From: Parasutterella excrementihominis YIT 11859
GTDB taxonomy: Bacteria > Pseudomonadota > Gammaproteobacteria > Burkholderiales > Burkholderiaceae_F
DNA length: 64,000 bases
Assembly (NCBI RefSeq): GCF_000205025.1
Contig: NZ_GL883719.1
Location: 19,317 to 83,316 of the forward strand
Direction of reading: 5' to 3'
Under the pieces are notes generated by a model. It was not told where the DNA came from, did not search any database, and was given only the letters and a program-made list of their open reading frames with translations. Positions 28,676 through 38,056 of the stretch are shown piece after piece. The position numbers and the translations under genes were made by a program. Every line of letters begins with the position of its first letter. Within the stretch, counting starts at the first letter, position 1.

Positions 28676-29245
28676 ATGATTGCAACCATTCGAGGAAAAA
28701 TTCTTCAAAAAAATCCTCCGCAAGTTGTTATTGAGTGCGGCGGACTGGGCTACGAGATCGATGTCCCGATGTCCACTTTCTACAATCTTCCGAACATCGG
28801 CGAAGAAGTGTTTCTGGAAACCGTCATGATCGTTCGTGAAGATGCGCAGCTGCTTTACGGCTTTTTAACTTCTCAGGAAAAATCAGTGTTCCGGCAGCTT
28901 CTGAAAGTGAGCGGCATCGGTCCGAGAATTTCGCTCGCCATGCTCTCCTCTATGTCTGCAGAAGATATCGGAAACGCCATTGCCAATAATGAAATCGGAC
29001 TTTTGACGATGGTTCCCGGCATCGGTAAGAAAACGGCCGAACGTCTCGTTCTTGAGCTGAAGGACAAGATGGTCGTCACTTCTGCGCCCACGGTTTCTTC
29101 CGTTCAGACAGAGGTCATCCAGGCTTTGGTTGCGTTGGGTTTCAGCGAACGCGAAGCTCGCGGCGCTGCGAAAAACGTCCCTGCAGATGCCGACGCCTCC
29201 GAAGGCATTCGTCTCTGTCTGCGTCAACTTGCTCAGAAAGGTTAA
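28676..29245 (+). CDS. ruvA: Holliday junction branch migration protein RuvA
   Basis: The junction-binding subunit. It has 189 residues: an OB fold at the N-terminus (MIATIRGKILQKNPP), helix-hairpin-helix motifs LLKVSGIGPRISLAM and LTMVPGIGKKTAERLV, and a C-terminal RuvB-binding domain from about residue 145. It lies 3 bases after ruvC. Confidence 0.97.
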   Translation: MIATIRGKILQKNPPQVVIECGGLGYEIDVPMSTFYNLPNIGEEVFLETVMIVREDAQLLYGFLTSQEKSVFRQLLKVSGIGPRISLAMLSSMSAEDIGNAIANNEIGLLTMVPGIGKKTAERLVLELKDKMVVTSAPTVSSVQTEVIQALVALGFSEREARGAAKNVPADADASEGIRLCLRQLAQKG

Positions 29246-29248
29246 TCC

Positions 29249-30289
29249 ATGGCGGACAGCAATTCGATTCTTTCCTCTGAAAGAAAAGAAAAAGAAGAAG
29301 TCATCGACAAGGCCCTTCGTCCGACACGTCTCAAAGACTATGCCGGCCAAGACGGTATTCGTGAGCAGTTAGATCTGTTCATCACGGCTGCACGCAATCG
29401 CGGAGAAGCTCTGGATCACGTTTTGCTCTTCGGCCCTCCGGGCTTAGGTAAAACGACACTGGCAAACATCATCGCCAACGAACTCGGCGTCAAGCTTCGT
29501 CAAACGTCGGGCCCTGTTTTAGAAAAGGCCGGGGACTTGGCTGCCATGCTTACAAGTTTGGAGCCGCATGATGTTCTCTTCATTGACGAAATCCATCGTC
29601 TCTCGCCGGTCGTCGAAGAAATTCTTTATCCGGCCTTAGAGGACTTCAAGCTCGACATCATGATCGGCGAAGGCCCTGCTGCCCGTTCGATCAAAATCGA
29701 TCTTCCGCATTTCACGCTTGTGGGTGCCACGACACGTGCAGGTTCATTGACCAAACCGCTGCAGGATCGTTTCGGTATTCGTGCCCAGCTTCAGTACTAC
29801 TCGCCTGAAGACCTGACAACCATTGTGCTGCGCTCCATGCACCTGCTAAATATGCCGGCAGATAAAGGCGCAGCCGGTGAGATTGCACGCCGCTCCCGCG
29901 GTACACCTCGAATCGCAAACAGATTGCTTCGACGTATTCGCGACTTTTCCGAAGTCCGTCATCAGGGTCAATTGTCCGAACAAATCGCAAAAGACGCCCT
30001 TACCATGCTAGAAGTCGATCCGATCGGCTTAGACAGCCTCGACTGCCAATTCCTGCTTGCGATCATTGAAAAATTCCAAGGCGGTCCCGTCGGTATCGAA
30101 AACCTGGCTTCCGCTGTCGGTGAGGAGTCTGATACGCTTCAAGATATGGTCGAGCCTTATCTGATCAAAGAAGGTTTTGTTCAGAGGACACCAAGGGGAC
30201 GCGTGGCGACACCGCGCGCATACAGCCATTTCGGGCTCGATAGAAAACATAAAGATTTGGGATTTTTATTCGATGACGACCAATATTAG
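29249..30289 (+). CDS. ruvB: Holliday junction branch migration helicase RuvB
   Basis: A hexameric AAA+ motor. It has 346 residues. Walker A is [13 protein letters not shown] (about residue 62), Walker B is [10 protein letters not shown], and sensor 1 is [10 protein letters not shown]. It follows ruvA by 3 bases, completing a ruvC-ruvA-ruvB order. The last 17 bases overlap the next gene. Confidence 0.98.
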   Translation: MADSNSILSSERKEKEEVIDKALRPTRLKDYAGQDGIREQLDLFITAARNRGEALDHVLLFGPPGLGKTTLANIIANELGVKLRQTSGPVLEKAGDLAAMLTSLEPHDVLFIDEIHRLSPVVEEILYPALEDFKLDIMIGEGPAARSIKIDLPHFTLVGATTRAGSLTKPLQDRFGIRAQLQYYSPEDLTTIVLRSMHLLNMPADKGAAGEIARRSRGTPRIANRLLRRIRDFSEVRHQGQLSEQIAKDALTMLEVDPIGLDSLDCQFLLAIIEKFQGGPVGIENLASAVGEESDTLQDMVEPYLIKEGFVQRTPRGRVATPRAYSHFGLDRKHKDLGFLFDDDQY

Positions 30290-30995
30290 TTCTTACAACT
30301 TGTCCGAGCGTCAGGTGCAGCTGGACTTGTCCGTTCTTCCCTACGATTTTGAAGAGAACGTCAAGACATTGAGCGAACAAGCGCGTCAGGCCTGGAACGA
30401 CGTTCAAGATTTGGAAGCTTCTGCCTGCCCTGACAATAAGGCTCAAATCACGATCACGATGCACCCGTCCTTTGCTTCTCAGATTTACTTCCCTGAGGAG
30501 TTTTTGCTTGTCATGGGATTGGACTGCGTCGGCGTACGTCAGGTTCAGTGCTTCCCGCGCGACACTTCAAGCTGCGATACTGAAGACGGAGAAATTACCG
30601 TTGCGCTCGTCTGCGTCGGAAAGAGACAGGACATCCAGGCCATTCCCGGCAAACTGGAAAAAGTTGTCTCAGACACACTCGTCGGAAAACAGATTCGAAC
30701 CATTGAAAGTATTGAAGCCGTCTCTATCTATGACCGCTTGGATATTCCCAACGATTACTTCGAGGACCATTTCTTAGTCGGTGTTTATGTGACGCCCGGA
30801 AAAACAATCGAAGAATCCAAGGAAGACTTTAAAAATTACGCTCAGAAAAACGATCTTGAAGTACACCCCAACTTCTTAGTCGACAAGGACGGTGTCTTCT
30901 ATGTGCTTCTGCGCGGTGCCCGCTACAAACTCGATGCTATCGGCGACTACGCCTACACCTTCTGTGTACGTGTCCCGCCGCTGAAAAAAGCCTGA
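30273..30995 (+). CDS. Uncharacterised protein between ruvB and recC
   Basis: A 240-residue soluble acidic protein that I do not recognise. The start ATG 30273 ([19 protein letters not shown]) lies inside the end of ruvB, so it is probably coupled to it. There is no signal peptide or membrane segment. Two halves are suggested: an alpha/beta part up to about residue 150 and a C-terminal part containing [20 protein letters not shown] and [16 protein letters not shown]. No catalytic motif is visible. Its place between ruvB and recC suggests, but does not show, a link to recombination. Confidence 0.8.
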   Translation: MTTNISSYNLSERQVQLDLSVLPYDFEENVKTLSEQARQAWNDVQDLEASACPDNKAQITITMHPSFASQIYFPEEFLLVMGLDCVGVRQVQCFPRDTSSCDTEDGEITVALVCVGKRQDIQAIPGKLEKVVSDTLVGKQIRTIESIEAVSIYDRLDIPNDYFEDHFLVGVYVTPGKTIEESKEDFKNYAQKNDLEVHPNFLVDKDGVFYVLLRGARYKLDAIGDYAYTFCVRVPPLKKA

Positions 30996-31051
30996 CTCAG
31001 CGCCACACAACTAAACTAAAACGTCGGCTTTTCCTTTTAGGAGGGTCCTCA

Positions 31052-34000
31052 GTGATTTCTACTTTTTACTCGAACTCGTTCGAAGTTCTTCGAACGGTTC
31101 TTGCCACAAAAATCGGTTTTAATCTGGAGGACCTGCGAAACAGTAATGCCTCCTTTTTTGAGCAAATCAAGGTTATCGTCCCGACGCCGATGATCGAGGA
31201 CAACCTCAACCGCTTCTTCGCGGATCACTTCGGAGCCACTCCGGGGATTGAATTCTCTAACGTAGCCAGCTGGATGTTCAAAGTTCTCGGACAGTCTCTC
31301 TCCAACGCTGAAACATCTCAGGTCATGGACTGGACTTTTTACGAGATCCTGCGTCAAAAGCAAAACAAAAAGGCTTTCCCTGAAGAAGAAAAGCGTCTTT
31401 ATGAATACATTCAGACATTGGACCCCGTCGGTGTGTTGGAATTTGCCCGTCATCTGAACACAGTTTTCATTACTTACGGTTCCTATCGCTTTGACTGGCT
31501 GCAACAGTGGGCTTTAGAGAAATTCAAATTCAACCATAAGGTACACCCGCTTCCGGTACCAAATGCAAAGGCAGAAGAAGAGCGATTGAAGAAAAACGCT
31601 GACTTTTTGTGGCAAAAGCGTCTTTGGCAAGAATTAATCGAACAGACCGGCGCAGAAAGCGAAGGAAAAATCTTCGGGTGGCTTGAAAATACTATTGAGC
31701 GAATCCGGAAGAACAAACCGGTTGAGAACAGTCTTCCGATTCATCTTTTTCTGCCGTTCTCGATTCCGCCTAACTTACTGCCTCTGATTCGAGCTTATGA
31801 AGATTCTCCTGCAGAGCTTAATCTGTACATTCTTAATCCGTGCGCCGAGTACTGGTTTGAGTCCGTTCCGAAAGCGCAGTTCGACTGGTCCGAGAATTTC
31901 AAAGTCGACAACAGCTGCCTGAACTATCTGTTGACAAATGCAGCAAGCACGAGAGCCGCTATTGACCGATTGGACAGCTTCCTTTTTTCCGAGGAAGAAG
32001 CTTCGGCAATCGAAACGGATATCTCTGATAAAGACAAACAGAACCGTCAAAAGGCATTCGTCAAACAGCCGGGGTCTCGGGAATTTGTAACCTCAGAAAA
32101 AACTTTCGACCATTCCGAAGAAGAAATAAAAACCAAGGTTAGTGCCGAGACAGCTTCCGCATATCTGGAGTATCCCTCCAAGTCGTTTCTGCATAGCTTT
32201 CAAAACTCCATTCTTAGAATGGACAGCACGCTGCTGCCCATTGAGCCTGCCGAGAAAGATGTCAGTCTTCGCATTCTCAAGGCGCCCTCTTTTGTCCGAG
32301 AAGTCGAAGCCACCATCGACATTCTCCAGAATTGGCTCACAGATAAAAAACGCGGCCTAAAACCTTCCGATGTTTTGGTCGTAGTTCCGGACATCGAAAA
32401 GGCAGCTCCTATCATTGAAGGCGTCATGGCATCACTGCCGAAAGATCTTTATATCCCTTGGAAGATCATCGGTCTCAGCGAAGAAAAACAGAATGCGCTT
32501 GCAGATGCGTTTGTGGGCTTGGGCAAACTCTTGATGTCCGATTTCTCAGCCAGAGAATTCTTTGATTGGCTGGAGAAACTCCCCGTACAACAGCAGTGGG
32601 ACCTGTCCTTAGACGACATCTCTGTCATTCAGACTTGGCTTTATTCTGCGGGATACTCTGTCGGAATCGATCATGAACAGCTCGCGGCGCTGAATTTCAC
32701 TGACGAAGACACGTCCTTTCAGGACGCCATGGAACGGCTTTCTCTCGGCTTTTTCCTTGATGAAGCTTCCCCTCTGCCCTTCAAGAGTGTTCTTCCTATT
32801 CGAGGAGATGAGGAAGCCGGTTTTGATGTCGTTTCCGACGGCTCGGGCCGCTTGCTCCAAGCGCTTTCTCAACTTTATCTGAACCTTGCCGATCAGCGTC
32901 GTGAACTGCTCGCTTCCGAATTTGCACTCCCCGCAGAGGCCTGGAGAGAAGCTCTGTTAGGTATGAAAGAGCGTTTCTTCGGAAACAACTGTGATCCTGA
33001 AGAGTCCTATAACTTCTCAGAAATCATCGAGACAGTCTGCAAAGGCATGGCTGCCGCTTTCGGCGGCACGGAAAAAACCGTCAGTTTCGATGTTGTATTA
33101 AGCGAGCTGCGAAGTGAACTCTCCAAAACAAAGCGCGATGTACCGAGCTCCGGAACGATGACCTTCGCATCCATTTCACTTGCCAGAGGAATACCCTACA
33201 AGGTCATTTGCTGTTTGGGTTTCGATGAGAAAAGCGGGTTCCCGGGAACACCTAAGTTTGAAGAATTTGACTTGACCAAGGATCACCGCCGCCGCGGTGA
33301 CCGAGACGCAAGAAAGGACAATAACGCTGTCTTCCTTGACACGCTTCTCAGCGCTCGAGAAAACCTTTTGATTTCCTACACAATCGGAACGAAACCGCAA
33401 AGCGAAAATAATCCGTCGCTCGTCATTGATAATTTCAAGAATTACTTCCTTTCTCATGCCATGAGCGTAGGGATGGAGGACGGCACAGCTCAGGAAAAGG
33501 CAGACGAGCTTTGGAAGAGCATCGTAACTAAGGTTCCTTTGAATCGCTTCTCCATGAGAAATTTCTTAGAGGAAGCAAAATCTCTAGACAAACGAGAAAA
33601 CAACTTGTTCTGGAAGAGCCCTCGGAAAGACGTCCTCGATTCAATCGAACATGCCTATAGGAACCCGGGCGCCAAGGAACCGATGTTTGCCAACACCGAG
33701 ATTCCTGCTGAGAAACTTCCCAAAACGATGCAGCACCCGGTGCTCCGCGAACTGCAGGTTAATTTCCTCATAAAGTTCCTGACCTCTTACAACGAATGGG
33801 CGGCAACGCTGCTCAAGCTTGAATCATCAGATTTCGAAGCCGACGAAAGAATGATCGTCCCTTCTAAGGACGACAAGCTTATGCACTCAGAGGTCAGCCG
33901 AAAATTTCTTTCTTTGCTTGAGAATAACTTCTCTGATCAAGAGGCGCTCAATCTTTTGAACCTTAATCCGAAGTACGGCATTGAAAGTGTCCGACGTGCG

Positions 34001-34618
34001 GTTCTCAGTTTTGAAACCTCAGAGGTTGCCGACGCTCACGCCGCAAGGAAACAATTTGAGGAGACTGAGACTTTAAAACCCCTCTCGGCGGGACTTGATT
34101 ATCGAGTTCCGACTGCAGTTTCTAGCTTCGTCAATCGGCTCACAGACAAAACGGATCTCTTCCTTTGGAAAACGGAAGATGAGTCCTTGCGCGTCAAGCT
34201 CGGCGTCTTTTGCTCTGCGTCGGAACAAAACCGAGAAGTATTGCGCCAAATTATTTGGACCGAAGCCGGGGAACCCTACGATTTACTCATCTTTAACGAA
34301 AGTTCAGACACAGATCATTTCGTCATTTCTTACTCTTCGATTATTCAGAACCATGGCGGCGAACCGCTTAAAGCGTTCTTGAGGTTATTTGAGTGTCACT
34401 GCAAGCACGCACTTGGAATGAATGCCTCGGATGACGCACTGCTTTGGCAGGGTGTCTCAGAGGAAAGCGTAAGAAAAGCTGCTGATTTATCTAAGGCTCT
34501 CAAAGAAGAACTCAGCGATTACTACAAACTCCTCAAAGGTGATGGCAGAAAGAAAGACATCTACCTTTCAGAAGCATTCGAAGCGTTAATTGAATTCATT
34601 CAAAAACTTAAACCTTAA
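31052..34618 (+). CDS. recC: Exodeoxyribonuclease V subunit gamma (RecC)
   Basis: The Chi-recognition subunit of RecBCD, 1188 residues (E. coli 1122). Helicase-like folds with degraded motifs are expected and no intact Walker A is seen. The call rests on length, order and conserved blocks such as YILNPCAEYWFE, FLHSFQNSILRM and FASISLARGIPYKVICCLG. GTG at 31052 has GGAGGG upstream. It is followed after 11 bases by recB. Similarity to E. coli RecC is low, as usual outside gammaproteobacteria. Confidence 0.88.
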   Translation: MISTFYSNSFEVLRTVLATKIGFNLEDLRNSNASFFEQIKVIVPTPMIEDNLNRFFADHFGATPGIEFSNVASWMFKVLGQSLSNAETSQVMDWTFYEILRQKQNKKAFPEEEKRLYEYIQTLDPVGVLEFARHLNTVFITYGSYRFDWLQQWALEKFKFNHKVHPLPVPNAKAEEERLKKNADFLWQKRLWQELIEQTGAESEGKIFGWLENTIERIRKNKPVENSLPIHLFLPFSIPPNLLPLIRAYEDSPAELNLYILNPCAEYWFESVPKAQFDWSENFKVDNSCLNYLLTNAASTRAAIDRLDSFLFSEEEASAIETDISDKDKQNRQKAFVKQPGSREFVTSEKTFDHSEEEIKTKVSAETASAYLEYPSKSFLHSFQNSILRMDSTLLPIEPAEKDVSLRILKAPSFVREVEATIDILQNWLTDKKRGLKPSDVLVVVPDIEKAAPIIEGVMASLPKDLYIPWKIIGLSEEKQNALADAFVGLGKLLMSDFSAREFFDWLEKLPVQQQWDLSLDDISVIQTWLYSAGYSVGIDHEQLAALNFTDEDTSFQDAMERLSLGFFLDEASPLPFKSVLPIRGDEEAGFDVVSDGSGRLLQALSQLYLNLADQRRELLASEFALPAEAWREALLGMKERFFGNNCDPEESYNFSEIIETVCKGMAAAFGGTEKTVSFDVVLSELRSELSKTKRDVPSSGTMTFASISLARGIPYKVICCLGFDEKSGFPGTPKFEEFDLTKDHRRRGDRDARKDNNAVFLDTLLSARENLLISYTIGTKPQSENNPSLVIDNFKNYFLSHAMSVGMEDGTAQEKADELWKSIVTKVPLNRFSMRNFLEEAKSLDKRENNLFWKSPRKDVLDSIEHAYRNPGAKEPMFANTEIPAEKLPKTMQHPVLRELQVNFLIKFLTSYNEWAATLLKLESSDFEADERMIVPSKDDKLMHSEVSRKFLSLLENNFSDQEALNLLNLNPKYGIESVRRAVLSFETSEVADAHAARKQFEETETLKPLSAGLDYRVPTAVSSFVNRLTDKTDLFLWKTEDESLRVKLGVFCSASEQNREVLRQIIWTEAGEPYDLLIFNESSDTDHFVISYSSIIQNHGGEPLKAFLRLFECHCKHALGMNASDDALLWQGVSEESVRKAADLSKALKEELSDYYKLLKGDGRKKDIYLSEAFEALIEFIQKLKP

Positions 34619-34629
34619 TCGGAGTATTT

Positions 34630-37600
34630 ATGCTTTATAAAGAATTTGATGCTGCCACAACGCCGATTGAGGGGCGCATGCTTTTGGAAGCCAGCGCCGG
34701 CACCGGAAAAACGTATTCCTTGATGCGAGTGCTGCTCAGGCTTTTAGTCGAGAAAGGAATCGAACTAGATCGTATTTTGGTCGTGACATTCACGAATGCA
34801 GCCACTGATGAGTTGTCCTCTCGTTTGCGCAGCAACCTGACGGAACTGATTGAACAAATTAGGCTGAACAAGAGCGGAAGCTTCAACGATCTGCTGGATA
34901 GTTGGGGAGAAAAGAAATATTCTCAGGACATAATTCTTGAAAAACTGCAAACAGCGCTGAATAAGATTGACGACGCTGCCATTTTTACTATTCACGGCTT
35001 TTGCCAACGAATCCTTCAGGACTTTGTCTTTTCTTCAAAGGGAAACTACGACTTTGAGATCGGAGATGATTCAAACGCTAAAGATAAAGCGCTGAGTACT
35101 TTTCTTCGTACAAACCTTCCGAAGGCCTATCCAGGCTACCCTACGGAACAACTGTCTCTGGCTCGAGACATTCCTTGGGAAGATATTCTGACAACTGCTG
35201 CCGGTTTGAGCAGAAGCATGCCGCTCACCCGGCAAATGAAGCTGATGAAAGATGCGAATCAAAAGCCCGAAGACGAAACCACTCGGTTTTTTGAAACTTT
35301 CATTGATCAGGCAACAAAACTCTACGAAGAAAACAAGAAAGATGAACGTCTTTTTACGTTCGATGACCTGCTGATCGAAGCAGAAGAACGCATTGTTAAA
35401 GATCCGGAATTCACCAAGGCAATTCAGAACCTTTACGGCGCTGCTTTGATTGACGAATTTCAGGATACGGACCCGATTCAATACTCGATTTTCAAACACC
35501 TGTTCTTAGAGGATCCGGAGAACTCCAAACCCGTTATCTTTGTCGGTGATCCGAAACAGTCTATTTATCGCTTCAGGAACGCAAGTCTTGAAACGTATCT
35601 GTTAGCCAAAAACGAAATCAACAACCCTTATCAGTTAGTAAAGAATTATCGTTCTACTCCTGGGATCATTGCCGGAGTTAATGCGTACTTCAATCCGGAA
35701 GGGAAAGGTTCCCGCGGCGGCTTTTTGAATCAGGCCCTTTCTTATTCGCCGGTGAAGTTTAATAAGAAAAAACTACCGCTCCTCTTAGAGAAAGACGGCA
35801 AAGTCGAACCCCTTTCCTCTTTCGCTTTCTGGTCCAATGCCGACACTAAGGCCTTGTCCAATGCAGAGACACTTCGCGATATGGAGGCTATTGCCATCGC
35901 AGAGGAAATCGAATCCTTGCTAAAGGAAAATGTCCTCTATGACGGCCGGAGACTGAGACCCAGCGATATCGCGATTTTGGTTGCAAAGCGCTTCCATGCT
36001 GACAAGGTTATTGAAGAGCTGCGCAGGCGGGGCATTCGCACCCTTCGGTCTTCGAATGAAAATGTCTTATGTTCCAAAGAAGCGCACGAACTTAAGAGCG
36101 TTCTAGAGGCTATGTACGATCCGAGAGATACTCGTCTTGTGGCTGCGGCTCAGGCAACCAGGATTTTCGGCGACTCGCTGAATGACTTATTGAATAACGA
36201 TGCGGCCTCCGCGCAGGCACGTCTGTTATTGGAAAACTCAGCAAAAATCTACGAGAAGAGCGGAATTATCGCTGCTGTTTCGAACCTATTTGCCGGCGCC
36301 AAAACCGAAGAGCGTTTACTGCAATACGGAGGAGAACGCGCCCTCACGAATTATCAGCACATCTTGGAGCTTCTTCATCAGCAGCACAACACCATTGATA
36401 GTCTTCAGGGACTGCTGCGCTGGTTAAAACAAGAACAAAAAAAGAGCAACGACAGCTACACTCTGAGACGTGAAACCGATTCCGATGTTGTTCGAGTTGA
36501 GACTATTCACAGCAGTAAAGGCCTTCAATACCCTGTTGTTTATTACCTTGACCGGCCGATAAGCTTTTCCAAAGGTCAGAAATTTAGAGATGATGCGACA
36601 GGCGTCATTACCTTCTATGAAACCGAACAGAAGGCACCGGACGACTTCATTGAGAAATCATATGAGGAGTCCATGAGACTGCTGTATGTCGCTATGACGC
36701 GAGCCACAGCAAGGGTGGTTCTTCCCTATTTCTTCAAGAAAACTAAGAACGGAGCGCCTCACGGCAGCGTCGGCGGAAAAAATCCGCTTGCTCAGGCTAT
36801 CAGCGGAGAAACGTCCGGCGGATTGGCCATTATTGGCGGTTTAAACCGACTGCGGGAGGCTTTGAGCCCGAAGGAAGCGTCGGCAAGAGAAGTCAGAAAG
36901 GCCTTGCTTGACGGAATTTCCGAGTACAACAAGAACAGCGCACATCCTCTCATGCTCTCTGAGAAAGCTTTAAATGCTTACACTCCTTTTGAGATCCGTT
37001 TTGACTTCGAACCCGGCAAATATGGAGACTCCGAAGTCTCCTTCAGACAACCGCCGGAGCATCTTGATCTCAGAGCCGGTCGCGGTGAGAAGCAAAATCG
37101 TTCTTGGATTTCTTCCAGTTTCACAAGCTTGTTGAGGACCATGGAAGCACAGGACTCCGCCGTCATCACTGATGAGTCGGAAGCTCTTGAGTCAGAGGAA
37201 ACTGTCGCGGAATCGAAAGAAGAGGACGTATTGGAAGTCCTCAAAGGCACCCAAAGCGCTGCCGAATTCGGCACGAAAGTCCACGAATTATTAGAAAAGA
37301 TTTTCGACAAAAATTTCCATAACTGGAAGAACAGAGTCTACAAATTTTTAGATGATCGTTTTAAGGGTTATGTCGCCCCAGAAACTGAAGAACGAAAGGC
37401 CGAAATCGAGACTAAAACGGAAGAGTTCTTCGAAAATTTATTCGAAGCAAAGATTCTGCCCTCCGCGCCGGGCTTCCATCTCTCTCAGCTTTTTAAAAAT
37501 CTTAAAGATTGCCGTCCGGAATTGAAATTCATGCTTTCCGTCGGAGCTCCGATAAAGGGCAGAGAACGTCTGACGGCGAGTCTTTTGGCTGAAACGCTAA

Positions 37601-38055
37601 CGGCCTTTGATTCTCGTTATAAAGACTTTCATTTGTCAGAACTTGATATGCGCGGTTATCTCACGGGCTCCATCGACTTAGCTTTTGCCGCTGACGGCAA
37701 ATATTGGGTCATCGACTGGAAGACGAACAAAATTGATTACCGCAACAACACTCCTGAGCTCTATACGCCGGAAGCCGTGAACGCCTTGATGAAAAATAAT
37801 CACTACGAGCTTCAGTTGGCGCTCTATCTCGTTGCGCTCAAACGAATGCTCGAAGTTCGTTTAAATCTGCCGGAAGGTACGGGTTATAAAGCCATCGGAG
37901 GGGCGGTTTACTGCTTCCTGCGCGGCATCGACAGGAATGCGCGTGGAACGTACTTTGAACGTCCAAAAGATGCCCTTATCGAATGTTTAGACGACTTCCT
38001 GAAAAACGGATTCAGTCGCGAACTCCTGGAATCTCGTGCCAAAGGAGCAGTTTGA
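34630..38055 (+). CDS. recB: Exodeoxyribonuclease V subunit beta (RecB)
   Basis: The 3'-5' helicase and sole nuclease of RecBCD, 1141 residues. UvrD-type motifs: Walker A EASAGTGKTYSL at residues 20-31, DEFQDTDPIQY near residue 275, FVGDPKQSIYRFR, and VETIHSSKGLQYPVV. The RecB-family nuclease motif WVIDWKTNKIDY is near residue 1026. It directly follows recC; E. coli has ptrA between them, and this locus does not. Confidence 0.95.
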   Translation: MLYKEFDAATTPIEGRMLLEASAGTGKTYSLMRVLLRLLVEKGIELDRILVVTFTNAATDELSSRLRSNLTELIEQIRLNKSGSFNDLLDSWGEKKYSQDIILEKLQTALNKIDDAAIFTIHGFCQRILQDFVFSSKGNYDFEIGDDSNAKDKALSTFLRTNLPKAYPGYPTEQLSLARDIPWEDILTTAAGLSRSMPLTRQMKLMKDANQKPEDETTRFFETFIDQATKLYEENKKDERLFTFDDLLIEAEERIVKDPEFTKAIQNLYGAALIDEFQDTDPIQYSIFKHLFLEDPENSKPVIFVGDPKQSIYRFRNASLETYLLAKNEINNPYQLVKNYRSTPGIIAGVNAYFNPEGKGSRGGFLNQALSYSPVKFNKKKLPLLLEKDGKVEPLSSFAFWSNADTKALSNAETLRDMEAIAIAEEIESLLKENVLYDGRRLRPSDIAILVAKRFHADKVIEELRRRGIRTLRSSNENVLCSKEAHELKSVLEAMYDPRDTRLVAAAQATRIFGDSLNDLLNNDAASAQARLLLENSAKIYEKSGIIAAVSNLFAGAKTEERLLQYGGERALTNYQHILELLHQQHNTIDSLQGLLRWLKQEQKKSNDSYTLRRETDSDVVRVETIHSSKGLQYPVVYYLDRPISFSKGQKFRDDATGVITFYETEQKAPDDFIEKSYEESMRLLYVAMTRATARVVLPYFFKKTKNGAPHGSVGGKNPLAQAISGETSGGLAIIGGLNRLREALSPKEASAREVRKALLDGISEYNKNSAHPLMLSEKALNAYTPFEIRFDFEPGKYGDSEVSFRQPPEHLDLRAGRGEKQNRSWISSSFTSLLRTMEAQDSAVITDESEALESEETVAESKEEDVLEVLKGTQSAAEFGTKVHELLEKIFDKNFHNWKNRVYKFLDDRFKGYVAPETEERKAEIETKTEEFFENLFEAKILPSAPGFHLSQLFKNLKDCRPELKFMLSVGAPIKGRERLTASLLAETLTAFDSRYKDFHLSELDMRGYLTGSIDLAFAADGKYWVIDWKTNKIDYRNNTPELYTPEAVNALMKNNHYELQLALYLVALKRMLEVRLNLPEGTGYKAIGGAVYCFLRGIDRNARGTYFERPKDALIECLDDFLKNGFSRELLESRAKGAV

Positions 38056-38056
38056 A

